A DNA stretch of 64,000 nt, taken from assembly GCF_018069865.1 (NCBI RefSeq), contig NZ_JAGQDG010000005.1, positions 124,001 to 188,000 of the forward strand, given 5' to 3'. The translations under genes and the position numbers were made by a program. A model generated the notes under the pieces. It had not been told where the DNA came from and did no database searches. It was given only the letters and a program-made list of their open reading frames with translations. Of this stretch, positions 55,148 through 63,412 are shown in pieces (the first letter of the stretch is position 1; each line of letters opens with the position of its first letter). The stretch comes from Ideonella paludis (GTDB lineage: Bacteria > Pseudomonadota > Gammaproteobacteria > Burkholderiales > Burkholderiaceae_C).

Positions 55148-55498
55148 TCATTGCTTGAATGACCAAAGGTGATCAATATCTTGAACGTCGAAGTCTGCTG
55201 CCTCGACGAAGCTGGCAAGCATTCTAGGAACATATGTTTCGATCGGTTCGGCAGAGCGTGAGGTACGAATGGTCACTTTCCACTCGGGAATTTCGCCCCT
55301 GCAAACAATTAGAAAGTATTGGCTTGGCTCGCCTTTGACGACACACACTTCGCAAGACGAAAGGTCGTCTATGGTCTGCTCGAAGACGAAGCCGTACTTG
55401 CGAGATAGCTCAGCTTCTTGAAGTGGCGTGAGAGCCAAATCTTGCAGAAATTCAGTTTCCCGTGGGACTTCTTTGAGTGATGTTGGCTGATATGTCAC
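55148..55498 (-). CDS. Cassette 4 protein, unrecognised (116 aa)
   Basis: Starts MTYQPTSLKEVPRETEFL (ATG 55498). Soluble alpha/beta protein with EVCVVKGEPSQYFLIVCRG and a C-terminal SFVEAADFDVQDIDHLWSF. No signal peptide. Unrecognised. Confidence 0.7.
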   Translation of the reverse strand: MTYQPTSLKEVPRETEFLQDLALTPLQEAELSRKYGFVFEQTIDDLSSCEVCVVKGEPSQYFLIVCRGEIPEWKVTIRTSRSAEPIETYVPRMLASFVEAADFDVQDIDHLWSFKQ

Positions 55499-55516
55499 CG
55501 ACGACCTTCCAAAGAT

Positions 55517-55574
55517 GTCTAACGTCGCCGTTCAACCGACGCCGAAGGCGGTCGGTTGCAGCGGCCTGTTATAC
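55517..55574 (-). repeat. attC site c (cassette 3, 58 bp)
   Basis: Plus strand from GTCTAAC to GTTATAC; inner stem CAACCGACGCCG / GGCGGTCGGTTG. Confidence 0.8.
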
Positions 55575-55579
55575 GGCTT

Positions 55580-55921
55580 TTAGAGAACATGCAAGTTGTC
55601 CAATTCCACGCGAACTTGCCCCGCCTCGATTTCAACGAGCGTCATTTCTAAAGTCAGGTCTGAACGACCTTCCTCCAGAGTGTATGCCGTTGCTTGGACG
55701 GACCATGCGCGTGGCGACGCATCGTTGACTTCAACCACATCAATTGGCAAATCTCCCGCATGTGGCCAAGCCGCAATAGTGAAACGGTAGTCGCGAACTG
55801 CGCGCTCAATTTCCGCCGCACCTAACCGGACTCCTCCAGTCTTTCTTGCCAGTGCATCGTATTCACCCCGAGCCAGATAGCCATAGATGTCCTCGACGGC
55901 AGCGCGAATATGAGCGTCCAT
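55580..55921 (-). CDS. Cassette 3 protein, DUF7668-like (113 aa)
   Basis: Starts MDAHIRAAVEDIYGYLARGE (ATG 55921), middle GVRLGAAEIERAVRDYRF, end VRVELDNLHVL. This pattern resembles DUF7668 proteins (weak recollection). Soluble, no signal peptide; role unknown. Confidence 0.65.
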   Translation of the reverse strand: MDAHIRAAVEDIYGYLARGEYDALARKTGGVRLGAAEIERAVRDYRFTIAAWPHAGDLPIDVVEVNDASPRAWSVQATAYTLEEGRSDLTLEMTLVEIEAGQVRVELDNLHVL

Positions 55922-55929
55922 GTCAGGCC

Positions 55930-56040
55930 GTACAACGTTGGAGCTGAGAGGCCGAAGACAGCTGGCCGCGCGCAGCGATGATGAACTGATGAGCGTAGCG
56001 CGGCCAGCTGGCAGAGGTCCACTTCAGCGACCAGTTAGGC
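55930..56040 (-). repeat. attC site b (cassette 2, 111 bp)
   Basis: Plus strand from GTACAAC to GTTAGGC. Inner arms CAGCTGGCCGCGC and GCGCGGCCAGCTG are a perfect 13-bp inverted repeat. Confidence 0.8.
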
Positions 56041-56053
56041 AGCGCCAGGGCAC

Positions 56054-56308
56054 TCAACGGTCCTGCTCCTTGCCAAGAAGGGCAAGAAGTTCTTCATGCA
56101 GCGCATCGGCTGCTTGAACCTCGTGCGCCCAAGCGGGTGAACGGGCGAACAACTGCTTAGCCTCACCGAGGGTAACCATCCGGGATTGGTGGATTGCCTT
56201 GATGGCTTGCACTGGAGTTGCGCCATGCGTCCGAAGCAGTGCTAGCGCCGCATCAAACGTTGCTCCGCCAGCCATTGCAGATTCAAGAAGCGCCGCAAAA
56301 CGATCCAT
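56054..56308 (-). CDS. Cassette 2 small protein, L7/L12-like C-terminal motif (84 aa)
   Basis: Starts MDRFAALLESAMAGGATFDA (ATG 56308). The segment GATPVQAIKAIHQSRMVTLG followed by EAKQLFARSPAWA resembles the helix-turn of ribosomal L7/L12 C-terminal domains, seen in some small cassette and stress proteins. Soluble. Function unknown. Confidence 0.68.
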   Translation of the reverse strand: MDRFAALLESAMAGGATFDAALALLRTHGATPVQAIKAIHQSRMVTLGEAKQLFARSPAWAHEVQAADALHEELLALLGKEQDR

Positions 56309-56315
56309 GCCTGCT

Positions 56316-56405
56316 GCCTAACGTCGGACGTAACTGGCGCCGGAGCGCAGCGGAGGGAACCGAACTGCGCAGCAGTTTGGCGTCCCGTTGACGGACTGGT
56401 TAACG
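56316..56405 (-). repeat. attC site a (cassette 1, 90 bp)
   Basis: Plus strand from GCCTAAC to GTTAACG; outer boxes GTCGGACGTAACTGGCG / CGTCCCGTTGACGGAC-like and an inner GAACTGCGCAGCAGTTT palindrome. It is nearest to the integrase. Confidence 0.78.
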
Positions 56406-56424
56406 CGGCACCCCGGTGGTGAGG

Positions 56425-56889
56425 TCACTTCAAATCCTCGAGCCAAATTCTCTCGATGTAGCCCGACTCGCCGAACCTACGCACTTGTGTGATCAGTGCT
56501 TCGCGCGTGAGGCGGCTCAGCCAAGCCGGAATCGTATTTTCCAGATGCGCTGCCAACAAGGACCAGTCGGAATCAACCGGGTGGTTGCTGTGATCATAAC
56601 GAAGAAGCTTGCTACGGTATTGAAAGTCGCCTGACTCAATTTCATGGAGGGTGAGCTTGAAAGGATAGGCATGCGGCTCTTTTTCAAACTCAATGGACTC
56701 TTGCTCCAAGTTGCGCATGCCGCGCCGCCTGACGCAAACCACAAATGCGACCGAGCCGGGAAGCTGGAACTTCCCTCCCATACGGATGAACGACACCTGC
56801 CATTCGCCGAACGCTTTGCTGGCGAATGACTTGTTCCGCACTGACCATGATTGGCCATCAAGATGCGAAAGAAAATGGTCAAAGTTCAT
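56425..56889 (-). CDS. Cassette 1 protein, unrecognised (154 aa)
   Basis: First cassette, next to the attI junction, so the most likely to be expressed from an integron promoter. Starts MNFDHFLSHLDGQSWSVRNK (ATG 56889); ends RRFGESGYIERIWLEDLK. Weakly DUF4304-like in layout. Soluble. Role unknown. Confidence 0.68.
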   Translation of the reverse strand: MNFDHFLSHLDGQSWSVRNKSFASKAFGEWQVSFIRMGGKFQLPGSVAFVVCVRRRGMRNLEQESIEFEKEPHAYPFKLTLHEIESGDFQYRSKLLRYDHSNHPVDSDWSLLAAHLENTIPAWLSRLTREALITQVRRFGESGYIERIWLEDLK

Positions 56890-56896
56890 TTGTGCG

Positions 56897-56960
56897 CGCT
56901 AACGTGTTCTATACAGACAGCATACGCCACCTAGGCAGCAAGCCTGCTCCCTAAAACGGG
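56897..56960 (-). other. attI-like recombination region
   Basis: The first cassette boundary carries core CGCTAAC (plus strand, i.e. GTTAGCG in cassette orientation) at 56897-56903, directly before cassette 1. The following ~60 bases toward intI are non-coding and where the integrase-binding part of attI and the cassette promoter Pc would lie. Exact extent is uncertain; no second simple core was identified. Confidence 0.6.
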
Positions 56961-57010
56961 CGGGGTGAATGCAAAAAAGTGCCTGTCGCATAAACACTGT
57001 TGCTCAAAAG

Positions 57011-57026
57011 CTGGATATTTATCCAG
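57011..57026. promoter_or_regulatory. LexA-like operator upstream of intI
   Basis: CTGGATATTTATCCAG, a 16-base palindrome of the form CTG, ten AT-rich bases, CAG, lies 72 bases before the intI start. Proteobacterial LexA sites have this shape, and SOS control of integron integrases is established in other species. The match has GG/CC in place of the usual GT/AC flanks, so affinity may be low. Confidence 0.55.
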
Positions 57027-57097
57027 CATTAAATTCTCGACAAAAGCGGCACGCGGTTACAAGTTCTCTTTGAGAGCCCAGCGTGCACCGGGAGGCC

Positions 57098-57628
57098 ATG
57101 ATGCCAGTCACCTTTCCCGCTGTACCCGCACTGCCGCCACGCAAGACGCTTCGTCCCGAGCCGCCCGGTCAAGACCTGCCGCCACTGAAGTCACCACGCC
57201 TGTTGGCGCAGCTTCGTGAACGGTTGCGCTTCATGCACTACAGCCTCCGCACCGAGGAGGCTTACGTCTACTGGGTCAAGGCTTTCATCCGCTTTCACGG
57301 CCTGCGGCATCCCGCCGAGATGGGCGGCTCCGAGGTGGAGGCGTTTCTCACGCACCTAGCAAATGATCGATCAGTGGCGCCCTCCACCCACAGCCAGGCG
57401 CTGTCCGCCCTGCTGTTTTTCTACGGCAAGGTGCTGGGCCATCAATTGCCCTGGCTGAAGGAAATCGGACATCCCAGGCGGCAACGCCGGCTGCCAGTGG
57501 TGCTGACCGTGGAGGAGGTACGTCAGGTGCTGCGCGCCATGGTTGGCGAGCATCAACTCCTCGCACAGCTGGGCTTGCTCAAAAAGGCTGAACTACCCCT
57601 TGGGCCCATGGCGGCGAACTGCAGCTAG
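57098..57628 (+). pseudogene. intI: Truncated integron integrase IntI
   Basis: Tyrosine recombinase cut at 176 residues (functional IntI has about 320-340). The N-terminal part is clear: [20 protein letters not shown] and [33 protein letters not shown] (core-binding domain) and [17 protein letters not shown] (start of catalytic domain). After EHQLLAQL, where family members continue LYGTGxR, the frame changes to unrelated [11 protein letters not shown] and stops. All catalytic residues (R, H, R, Y) are missing, so the protein cannot recombine. ATG 57098 has GGGAGG upstream. It diverges from the cassettes, the standard integron layout. Confidence 0.85.
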
Positions 57629-57716
57629 AGCGCAAAGCAGACTGTCAAGGTGAGTCGTTGAATGTCTGCAATCAACCTGTCGCCGACATTCACAATGAAT
57701 GAGGTTTGCTAATCCT

Positions 57717-58526
57717 TTAGAGCCGCAACAAGCGCCGTGCTTCGTCCGGGCTGGCCAGCGGGCGCTCCAGCTCTCGGGCAAGGCGTGCCACCCGAGCCAC
57801 CATCTGCGCATTGCTCTGGGCCAACTCGCCCTTGCGGTAGTAGACATTGTCTTCAAAGCCCACGCGCACATGGCCGCCCAGCACAATGGCCAAGGTGTTC
57901 AGCGGCAGTTGGGCTGCGCCAATGGCGGCGACTGTCCAGGTGGCGTCTGCGGGTAGTTGGGCGCGCAAGAACATCAGCGACTCTGGCGTGCCCGCCATGC
58001 CGCCGGGGATGCCCAGCACCAGGTCAAAGTGGGCCGGGCTGGGCAGCAGGCCTTTTTTGAGCCAGCGCAGCGCGGTGCTGAGCATGCCGCTGTCAAAGAT
58101 CTCCAGCTCAGGCCGCACGCCATGCTCGGCCATGACGCGGGCGAACTCGGTGATGTCGTTCGGGGCATTGAGGAAGACATCGTCACCAAAGTTGACGCTG
58201 CCCATGGAGAGCGTGGCCATCTCGGGCTTGAGGGTGACGGGGGCCAAGCGCTCGGCCGCTGTCATGCCCACCGCGCCGCCGGTCGAGACCTGCACGATGA
58301 CATCGCTGCGGGCTTTGACCTCGGCGATGATCTCGCGATAGACCTCGCGGTCTTGCGTGGGCGTGCCGTCCGCCAAGCGGCCATGCACATGCACCATGGC
58401 CGCGCCCGCCTCGGCACACTCGGCCGCGGCAATGCCGATCTCACGCGGCGTCAGCGGCAGCGCAGGCTGCTGCGCCCGCGTGACCTCGGCGCCGGTGAGT
58501 GCCGCCGTGATGATGAGCTTGTCCAA
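57717..58526 (-). CDS. kce: 3-Keto-5-aminohexanoate cleavage enzyme
   Basis: 269-residue BKACE-family enzyme that, with acetyl-CoA, splits 3-keto-5-aminohexanoate into 3-aminobutyryl-CoA and acetoacetate. Motifs: LIITAALTGAEVT, AAMVHVHGRLADG (HxH metal site), VQVSTGGAVGMT, MGSVNFGDDVFLN, PELEIFDSGM and GHVRVGFEDNVYY. The start is TTG 58526 with a full AGGAGG eight bases upstream; the ATG 58580 would read through a repeat. The last gene of the kam operon; it converges on the truncated intI. Confidence 0.9.
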   Translation of the reverse strand: MDKLIITAALTGAEVTRAQQPALPLTPREIGIAAAECAEAGAAMVHVHGRLADGTPTQDREVYREIIAEVKARSDVIVQVSTGGAVGMTAAERLAPVTLKPEMATLSMGSVNFGDDVFLNAPNDITEFARVMAEHGVRPELEIFDSGMLSTALRWLKKGLLPSPAHFDLVLGIPGGMAGTPESLMFLRAQLPADATWTVAAIGAAQLPLNTLAIVLGGHVRVGFEDNVYYRKGELAQSNAQMVARVARLARELERPLASPDEARRLLRL

Positions 58527-58580
58527 GTCACCCCTCCTGTATTTCTCTGTGCCTCTGTGTCTCTGTGACGGTCTTCCCAA
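58527..58580. repeat. CTCTGTG repeat tract before kce
   Basis: Short tandem tract of CTCTGTGCCTCTGTGTCTCT type at about 58544-58567 between kal and kce, ending in the kce Shine-Dalgarno. This kind of CTGTG tract recurs in unrelated bacterial genomes. It puts 54 bases between two otherwise tightly packed operon genes. Confidence 0.5.
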
Positions 58581-58988
58581 TCAGCCCGGCTTGCGCTGGA
58601 ACCCCACCGGCACCACGCAGGTGCCCGAGGCGCGGCACACCACCACCGGCGGGTTCAAGACATCGGCGGCAGAGACCTGGCCCGGCACGTTCGCCGCGCT
58701 GATGACCTTGCGCGCTTCAAATTCCATCTTGCGCGAGCTCTTGCCCATCTGGGTGATGCGGCCGTGGGCCTCGATGAAATCGCCGGCCAGCACTGGCGCC
58801 AAGAACTCGACCTTGTCGTAGGCCACAAACAGGCCTTCATCGCCGTCGCTGCGGATCAGCAGCTCGGTGGCCACATCGCCAAACAATTGCAGCATCTTGG
58901 CGCCATCGACCAGGTTGCCGGCGTAGTGGGCATCGTGCGAGCCCAGGCGTAGGCGGATCATGCTGGTGATCTCTTGGGTGTCAGACAT
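58581..58988 (-). CDS. kal: 3-Aminobutyryl-CoA ammonia lyase
   Basis: 135-residue hotdog-fold lyase removing ammonia from 3-aminobutyryl-CoA to give crotonyl-CoA. Starts [20 protein letters not shown]; contains [27 protein letters not shown] and the CoA-binding [19 protein letters not shown]. Start ATG 58988 overlaps the kamE stop by 8 bases. The length is normal for Kal. Confidence 0.88.
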   Translation of the reverse strand: MSDTQEITSMIRLRLGSHDAHYAGNLVDGAKMLQLFGDVATELLIRSDGDEGLFVAYDKVEFLAPVLAGDFIEAHGRITQMGKSSRKMEFEARKVISAANVPGQVSAADVLNPPVVVCRASGTCVVPVGFQRKPG

Positions 58989-59751
58989 GAGCCTCGGCTC
59001 CTTTGAAGCGTTGAATCCATTCGTGGATGGCAAACGAGGCCACATCCTCGGCATAGGTCTTGGTGCCAAAGCCGGCGTCGTAGCCCAGCTCTTTGGCCAG
59101 CTCATGGCTGATGCGGGGGCCGCCCACAATCAGCACGACCTTCTCGCGCAGGCCTTCGGCTTCCAAAATGTCAGCCAGGCGGGTCAGGTTGTCGAGGTGG
59201 ATGTTCTTTTGCGTCACCACCTGCGAGACCAGAATCACATCGGCTTTTTCTTCAATGGCCCGTGCCACCAGCACCTCAGAGTCCACCTGCGCGCCCAGGT
59301 TCAGCGCACGGATCTCGTGATAGCTCTCCAGCCCTTTGTGGCCGTTATAGCCCTTCATGTTCATGATGGCGTCGATGCCCACGGTGTGGGCGTCGGTCTC
59401 GATGGTGGCACCGATCACCACCATGCGCCGGCCCATGTGCTTGGCGATCTTGGCATTGATGCCGTCTTTGTCCAGCACCTCAAACTCAGGCTTGGCCACC
59501 TGCAGCGCGGAGAGGTCGACCTGGTATTTGCATTGCCCATAGACCACGAAGAAGCTGAAGCCCTGGCCCATGCTTTCGGCATGCACCACGGCGGGCTCCT
59601 CCAGGCCCATTTGCAAGGCCAGGCGCTTGGCGCCCTCCTTGGCGGTCTCGTCCAAGCTCACCGGCAAGGTGAAGGAGAGTTGAACCCGGCCGTCCCCCAG
59701 CGTGTCGCCGTAGGGCTTGACCCATTGCTCAGGCAGTTTGATCTCAGACAT
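58981..59751 (-). CDS. kamE: D-Lysine 5,6-aminomutase beta subunit
   Basis: 256 residues. Carries the coenzyme B12-binding domain: base-off DxHxxG in TDAHTVGID (Asp120, His122, Gly125), then [10 protein letters not shown] and [10 protein letters not shown]. The N-terminal region ([22 protein letters not shown]) is the linker that meets KamD. Moves the amino group of lysine from C6 to C5. Overlaps kamD by 8 bases. Confidence 0.93.
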   Translation of the reverse strand: MSEIKLPEQWVKPYGDTLGDGRVQLSFTLPVSLDETAKEGAKRLALQMGLEEPAVVHAESMGQGFSFFVVYGQCKYQVDLSALQVAKPEFEVLDKDGINAKIAKHMGRRMVVIGATIETDAHTVGIDAIMNMKGYNGHKGLESYHEIRALNLGAQVDSEVLVARAIEEKADVILVSQVVTQKNIHLDNLTRLADILEAEGLREKVVLIVGGPRISHELAKELGYDAGFGTKTYAEDVASFAIHEWIQRFKGAEAHV

Positions 59752-61300
59752 GGTGTGCAGCGCCGCCGTTCATGCGGGCAGGGAAGGGGTTGTAGTACTC
59801 AGCGGTCTTGGCAATCACACCGTCCAGGCCCTTGCCGCCGGTGGGGGTGCGGGAGATGTCCGCAAAGGTGCCTTCGCCGATCGCGGCGGCCAGGCCGATC
59901 TGCTCAATGCGGGCCAAGATGGCTTCGGTTTCGGCCAGCACGGCTTGGGCGCGGCGCTCCACCAGGCCGCCTGGCTTGACTTGCAGCTCGCTGTGCAGGT
60001 CCTTCATGGTGCCAAACACATACTTGGCGTTCTGGATGGCCAAGAAGCGGTCTTGGATGAAGGGCGTGTGGATGGCCTCGGTCATCATGCCCAGCAGGTG
60101 GATGTGCTGGCCGGTGACGGTGCTGACCACATTGAACAAGGTGTCCTGCACCTGGCCCTTGAAGATATTGCCCGTCATGTGCTTGGTGGGCGGCATGTAC
60201 TTCAGTGAGGCCTCCGGGAAGACCTGACGCACCAGTTGCGCATGGGCCAGCTCCCACAAAAAGCCGTTCTCCAGCTCGGGGTTGATCTCGAAGGCATGGC
60301 CCAGGCCCATCTGGTCGGGCTTGAGCCCGGAGAGGTAGGCGAACTGCTCGTTGATGAGCTGGGAGGCCAGCACCGTGTGCGCGGCCTCCACGGCATCGGC
60401 CGTGGTCAGGTAGTTGTCTTCACCGGTGTTGATGATGATGCCGGCATAGGCGTTCACCATGCGCGAGAAGAACTGGTCAATGAAGGTCCGCTTCATATTG
60501 ATGTCGCGGAAGATGATGCCGTACATGGAGTCGTTGAGCATCATGTCCAGCCGCTCCATCGCGCCCATCGCGGCGATCTCGGGCATGCACAGGCCGGAGC
60601 AGTAGTTGGTCAGCCGGATGTAGCGGCCGATGCGCTGCCCCACCTCGTCCAAGGCGGTGCGCATCAGGCGGAAGTTCTCTTGCGTCGCAAAGGTGCCGCC
60701 AAAGCCTTCGGTGGTGGCGCCGTAAGGCACATAGTCCAAGAGGCTTTGGCCGGTGGAGCGGATCACCGCGATGATGTCTGCGCCTTGCTCGGCCGCTGCG
60801 CGGGCCTGCGCCACGTCTTCGTAGATATTGCCGGTGGCCACAATCAAATACAGCCAGGGCGTGGGCGCATCGCCTTGGGTGCTCAAGAACTGCTGGCGCT
60901 GGGCGCGTTGGCTCGCAATGTGCTGGCACATGCGGTCGGCCAAGGCGTCGGCCTGCTGCCGCGCAGCGCCCAGGTCTGCAGGCATGTTCAGGGTGATCTG
61001 GCCCGCCGCCACGCCCTCGGCCACTTGCTGGGCGCTGAGCTGATGCTGCTGCATGGCGGCCCCCACCATCAGGGCTGCGCCATGGGCCAGCAGGCCTTGG
61101 GCTTGCAGGTGCTCGACCACGCGGTTGGGCAGTGGCACCTCGTTCTCGTCGATGCCATCAATGCCCATCAGGCGCAAGGTGGCGCGCTCCACCGTGGTGG
61201 TGGTGAAGGCCGACATCTCGTCATAGACCTGGCGCGCAATGCGCCGGGCCGAGCCCCGGGCGCGGTCAATCTGCGCCGTGTCTAACTGCAGGGGGTTCAT
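59744..61300 (-). CDS. kamD: D-Lysine 5,6-aminomutase alpha subunit
   Basis: 518-residue catalytic subunit with a TIM barrel binding PLP and adenosylcobalamin with KamE. Starts MNPLQLDTAQIDRARGSARR; contains TPWLYLIVATGNIYEDVAQA, RSTGQSLLDYVPYGATTEG, TNYCSGLCMPEIAAM and INTGEDNYLTTADAVEAAH. Full length. Overlaps kamB by 4 bases, so subunits D and E are coupled. Confidence 0.95.
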   Translation of the reverse strand: MNPLQLDTAQIDRARGSARRIARQVYDEMSAFTTTTVERATLRLMGIDGIDENEVPLPNRVVEHLQAQGLLAHGAALMVGAAMQQHQLSAQQVAEGVAAGQITLNMPADLGAARQQADALADRMCQHIASQRAQRQQFLSTQGDAPTPWLYLIVATGNIYEDVAQARAAAEQGADIIAVIRSTGQSLLDYVPYGATTEGFGGTFATQENFRLMRTALDEVGQRIGRYIRLTNYCSGLCMPEIAAMGAMERLDMMLNDSMYGIIFRDINMKRTFIDQFFSRMVNAYAGIIINTGEDNYLTTADAVEAAHTVLASQLINEQFAYLSGLKPDQMGLGHAFEINPELENGFLWELAHAQLVRQVFPEASLKYMPPTKHMTGNIFKGQVQDTLFNVVSTVTGQHIHLLGMMTEAIHTPFIQDRFLAIQNAKYVFGTMKDLHSELQVKPGGLVERRAQAVLAETEAILARIEQIGLAAAIGEGTFADISRTPTGGKGLDGVIAKTAEYYNPFPARMNGGAAHHV

Positions 61301-62361
61301 GCGGAAACTCCGTCAAATTCAAGCAGCACATCGCTGACACACAGGCCGGGGAAGGCGTGTTGGGCGGTGGCTAAAAAGTCGTCGGCCTGGAAGCTGCCGC
61401 CGTAAGGTGAAAAGGGGTTGACGGTCAGGCCCATCAAACGGATGGCACGGTGCGCCAAGAGCTGCGCGCCCAGGCGCTGCAGTTGCGCCAAGTCGCTGGC
61501 TTCGACGAACAGCTTGGTGCCGTCCGCCACCATCACGGTCAGGCCCGGGTTGGCTTGAGCCAAGCTCAGCAAGGCTGCCCACAGCGCGCGCCCCACCGCA
61601 CCGCTGACCGCCACCAGCGCCACGGCCCGGCCCTGGGCTTGGGCCAGCAGCGTGGTGCCAGCGTTCAGCGTGGCAATCGGGGCTTGAAACACGGCCTCAC
61701 CCGCCGGGCCCCACAGGCCCACGCCACCGTCCTCAAACACCATGGCGCAGCGCTGTTGCACCTCGGCAGGTGCTGCGGCCAGATTCAGAATCGCGAGGCG
61801 GTCGCGCGTCTTGCGCAGCACATCGCCCATGCCACCGCCCAGGGCTGCGCCCGTGGCCAGCACCACGCCGTCGGCAATCGCCGGCGAGGCATGGTGGCTG
61901 CGGCCCAAGGCGCCGTCCAGCATCACGCGGTCTGCCCCGCATTGCTGCAAGAGCGCGATGGCCGTGTGCTGGTCCGCGCTGCGTGAGGCCCCGGCAATCT
62001 CCATCTCGCCCTTCTCCAGCACCTGCACCAGCAGGATCTCGCCCATGGGGCTGGAGATATCGGTGCTGCCCAGATAGCGGGTCTTGACCTTGGCGCGTTG
62101 CAGCGTGGTGCGTGCGGTGGCCACCAAGCTGCCCGGCCACACCATCACCGGGGGCTTGGGCACTTGGAAGACCTGATCGCGGTCTTCACCATCGCGGCCA
62201 ATGCTGGTGACCCCGGCCGTGCAGCCTGCCTGTGCCGCAGCGGCTAACACATGGTTGAGCGCCACCGTCTTGCCGGTGTTCTTGGTCATGCCCATGAAGG
62301 CCACGGTACGCACGTCCGAGCCGACGATATGGCGCCACAGCGGTGAGCGAGGTTCAGACAT
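61297..62361 (-). CDS. kamB: Lysine 5,6-aminomutase reactivase subunit KamB-like
   Basis: 354 residues (ATG 62361). P-loop GMTKNTGKT at 24-32 near the N terminus, then TSIGRDGEDRDQV and TRYLGSTDISSPMGEILLV, the features of KamB, the partner that with the MutS-like KamC restores inactivated 5,6-aminomutase. No KamC gene was found between kamB and kamD or elsewhere in the window. Overlaps kdd by 8 bases. Confidence 0.82.
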   Translation of the reverse strand: MSEPRSPLWRHIVGSDVRTVAFMGMTKNTGKTVALNHVLAAAAQAGCTAGVTSIGRDGEDRDQVFQVPKPPVMVWPGSLVATARTTLQRAKVKTRYLGSTDISSPMGEILLVQVLEKGEMEIAGASRSADQHTAIALLQQCGADRVMLDGALGRSHHASPAIADGVVLATGAALGGGMGDVLRKTRDRLAILNLAAAPAEVQQRCAMVFEDGGVGLWGPAGEAVFQAPIATLNAGTTLLAQAQGRAVALVAVSGAVGRALWAALLSLAQANPGLTVMVADGTKLFVEASDLAQLQRLGAQLLAHRAIRLMGLTVNPFSPYGGSFQADDFLATAQHAFPGLCVSDVLLEFDGVSA

Positions 62362-63403
62362 ACAGCTCTTCAAACAGGGCGCGCAGCGCAGGGCTTTCGC
62401 GCAGCAGGCCCAAGGCATGGTCGGCATGGCCGGTGGCGTAGCCATTGCCCACGATCATTTGCACATCTTTGCCCACGCCTTCCGCGCCCAAGGCGGCGGC
62501 GGTGAAGCTGGTGGCCATGGAGAAGAAGTAAATGGTGCCGTGTTGGCGCGTGGCCAAGATGCTGCCCATCTCGGTGTTGGGGATGTTGACGCAGTTGATC
62601 ACCACATCGGCCAGGCGGCCTTGGGTGACGCCTGCCACCGCTTCCATCAAGCCCAATGCATCGCGGGCATCGACCTGCAAGGTGTGGTCGGCCCAGCCGA
62701 GCTGGCGCATGCGCGCGCAGTCTTTCTCGAAGGGCGAGACACCGATCACGCAGCCGCTGGGGCCGGCGCGCTTCTTGGCTTCATAGACGCACAGCGTGCC
62801 TGACTTGCCGCCGCCGCCAATCACCACCACGGTTTGGCCGGGCTGCACCAGGCGGGCTGTTTGCGCCGGCGCACCGGCCACATCCAGAATGGCCAGGGCC
62901 AGCTTCTCGTCGATGTCAGCGGGCAGCTTGGCATAGAGCCCGGTTTCAAACAGCACGGCTTGGCCTTGGATGTCGATCTGGTCTTTGTCCAGGTGGATCT
63001 TGACGATCTGGTCAATGCGCAGGGGCGTGAGCGACAGCGACACCAGGGTGGCGATTTTGTCGCCCACCTTCAGGTCGGTGCGGCCGCTCAGGGCCGGCCC
63101 GATCTGCGCGACGGTGCCAATCAGCATGCCGCCCGAGCCCGTGACCGGGTTGTGGTGCTTGCCGCGGGTCTCCACAATGCCCTGCACGATCTTGGCTACG
63201 CGGTCCAGATCACCGGCGGCCTCTTGTTTGATCTGGGTGAAGCTGGCCGCATCGATGTTGAGGGCCAGCACATCAATCAGGATCTCGTTGTCAAAGATCG
63301 ACATGGTGTTGTCGATCTTCCAGGCCCCTTGCGGCATCACACCTTGGGGCTCCAGCACGCGGTGTGTTCCGTAAGGCGACCCTGGTCTGAAGACTGCGTT
63401 CAT
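62354..63403 (-). CDS. kdd: L-erythro-3,5-diaminohexanoate dehydrogenase
   Basis: 349-residue NAD-dependent enzyme oxidising 3,5-diaminohexanoate to 3-keto-5-aminohexanoate. Starts MNAVFRPGSPYGTHRVLEP; MDR-like fold with VVVIGGGGKSGTLCVYEAKKR (Rossmann) and NCVNIPNTEMGSILATRQHG. Gap of nine bases to kamA. Confidence 0.93.
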   Translation of the reverse strand: MNAVFRPGSPYGTHRVLEPQGVMPQGAWKIDNTMSIFDNEILIDVLALNIDAASFTQIKQEAAGDLDRVAKIVQGIVETRGKHHNPVTGSGGMLIGTVAQIGPALSGRTDLKVGDKIATLVSLSLTPLRIDQIVKIHLDKDQIDIQGQAVLFETGLYAKLPADIDEKLALAILDVAGAPAQTARLVQPGQTVVVIGGGGKSGTLCVYEAKKRAGPSGCVIGVSPFEKDCARMRQLGWADHTLQVDARDALGLMEAVAGVTQGRLADVVINCVNIPNTEMGSILATRQHGTIYFFSMATSFTAAALGAEGVGKDVQMIVGNGYATGHADHALGLLRESPALRALFEELYV

Positions 63404-63412
63404 GCCGGGCCT

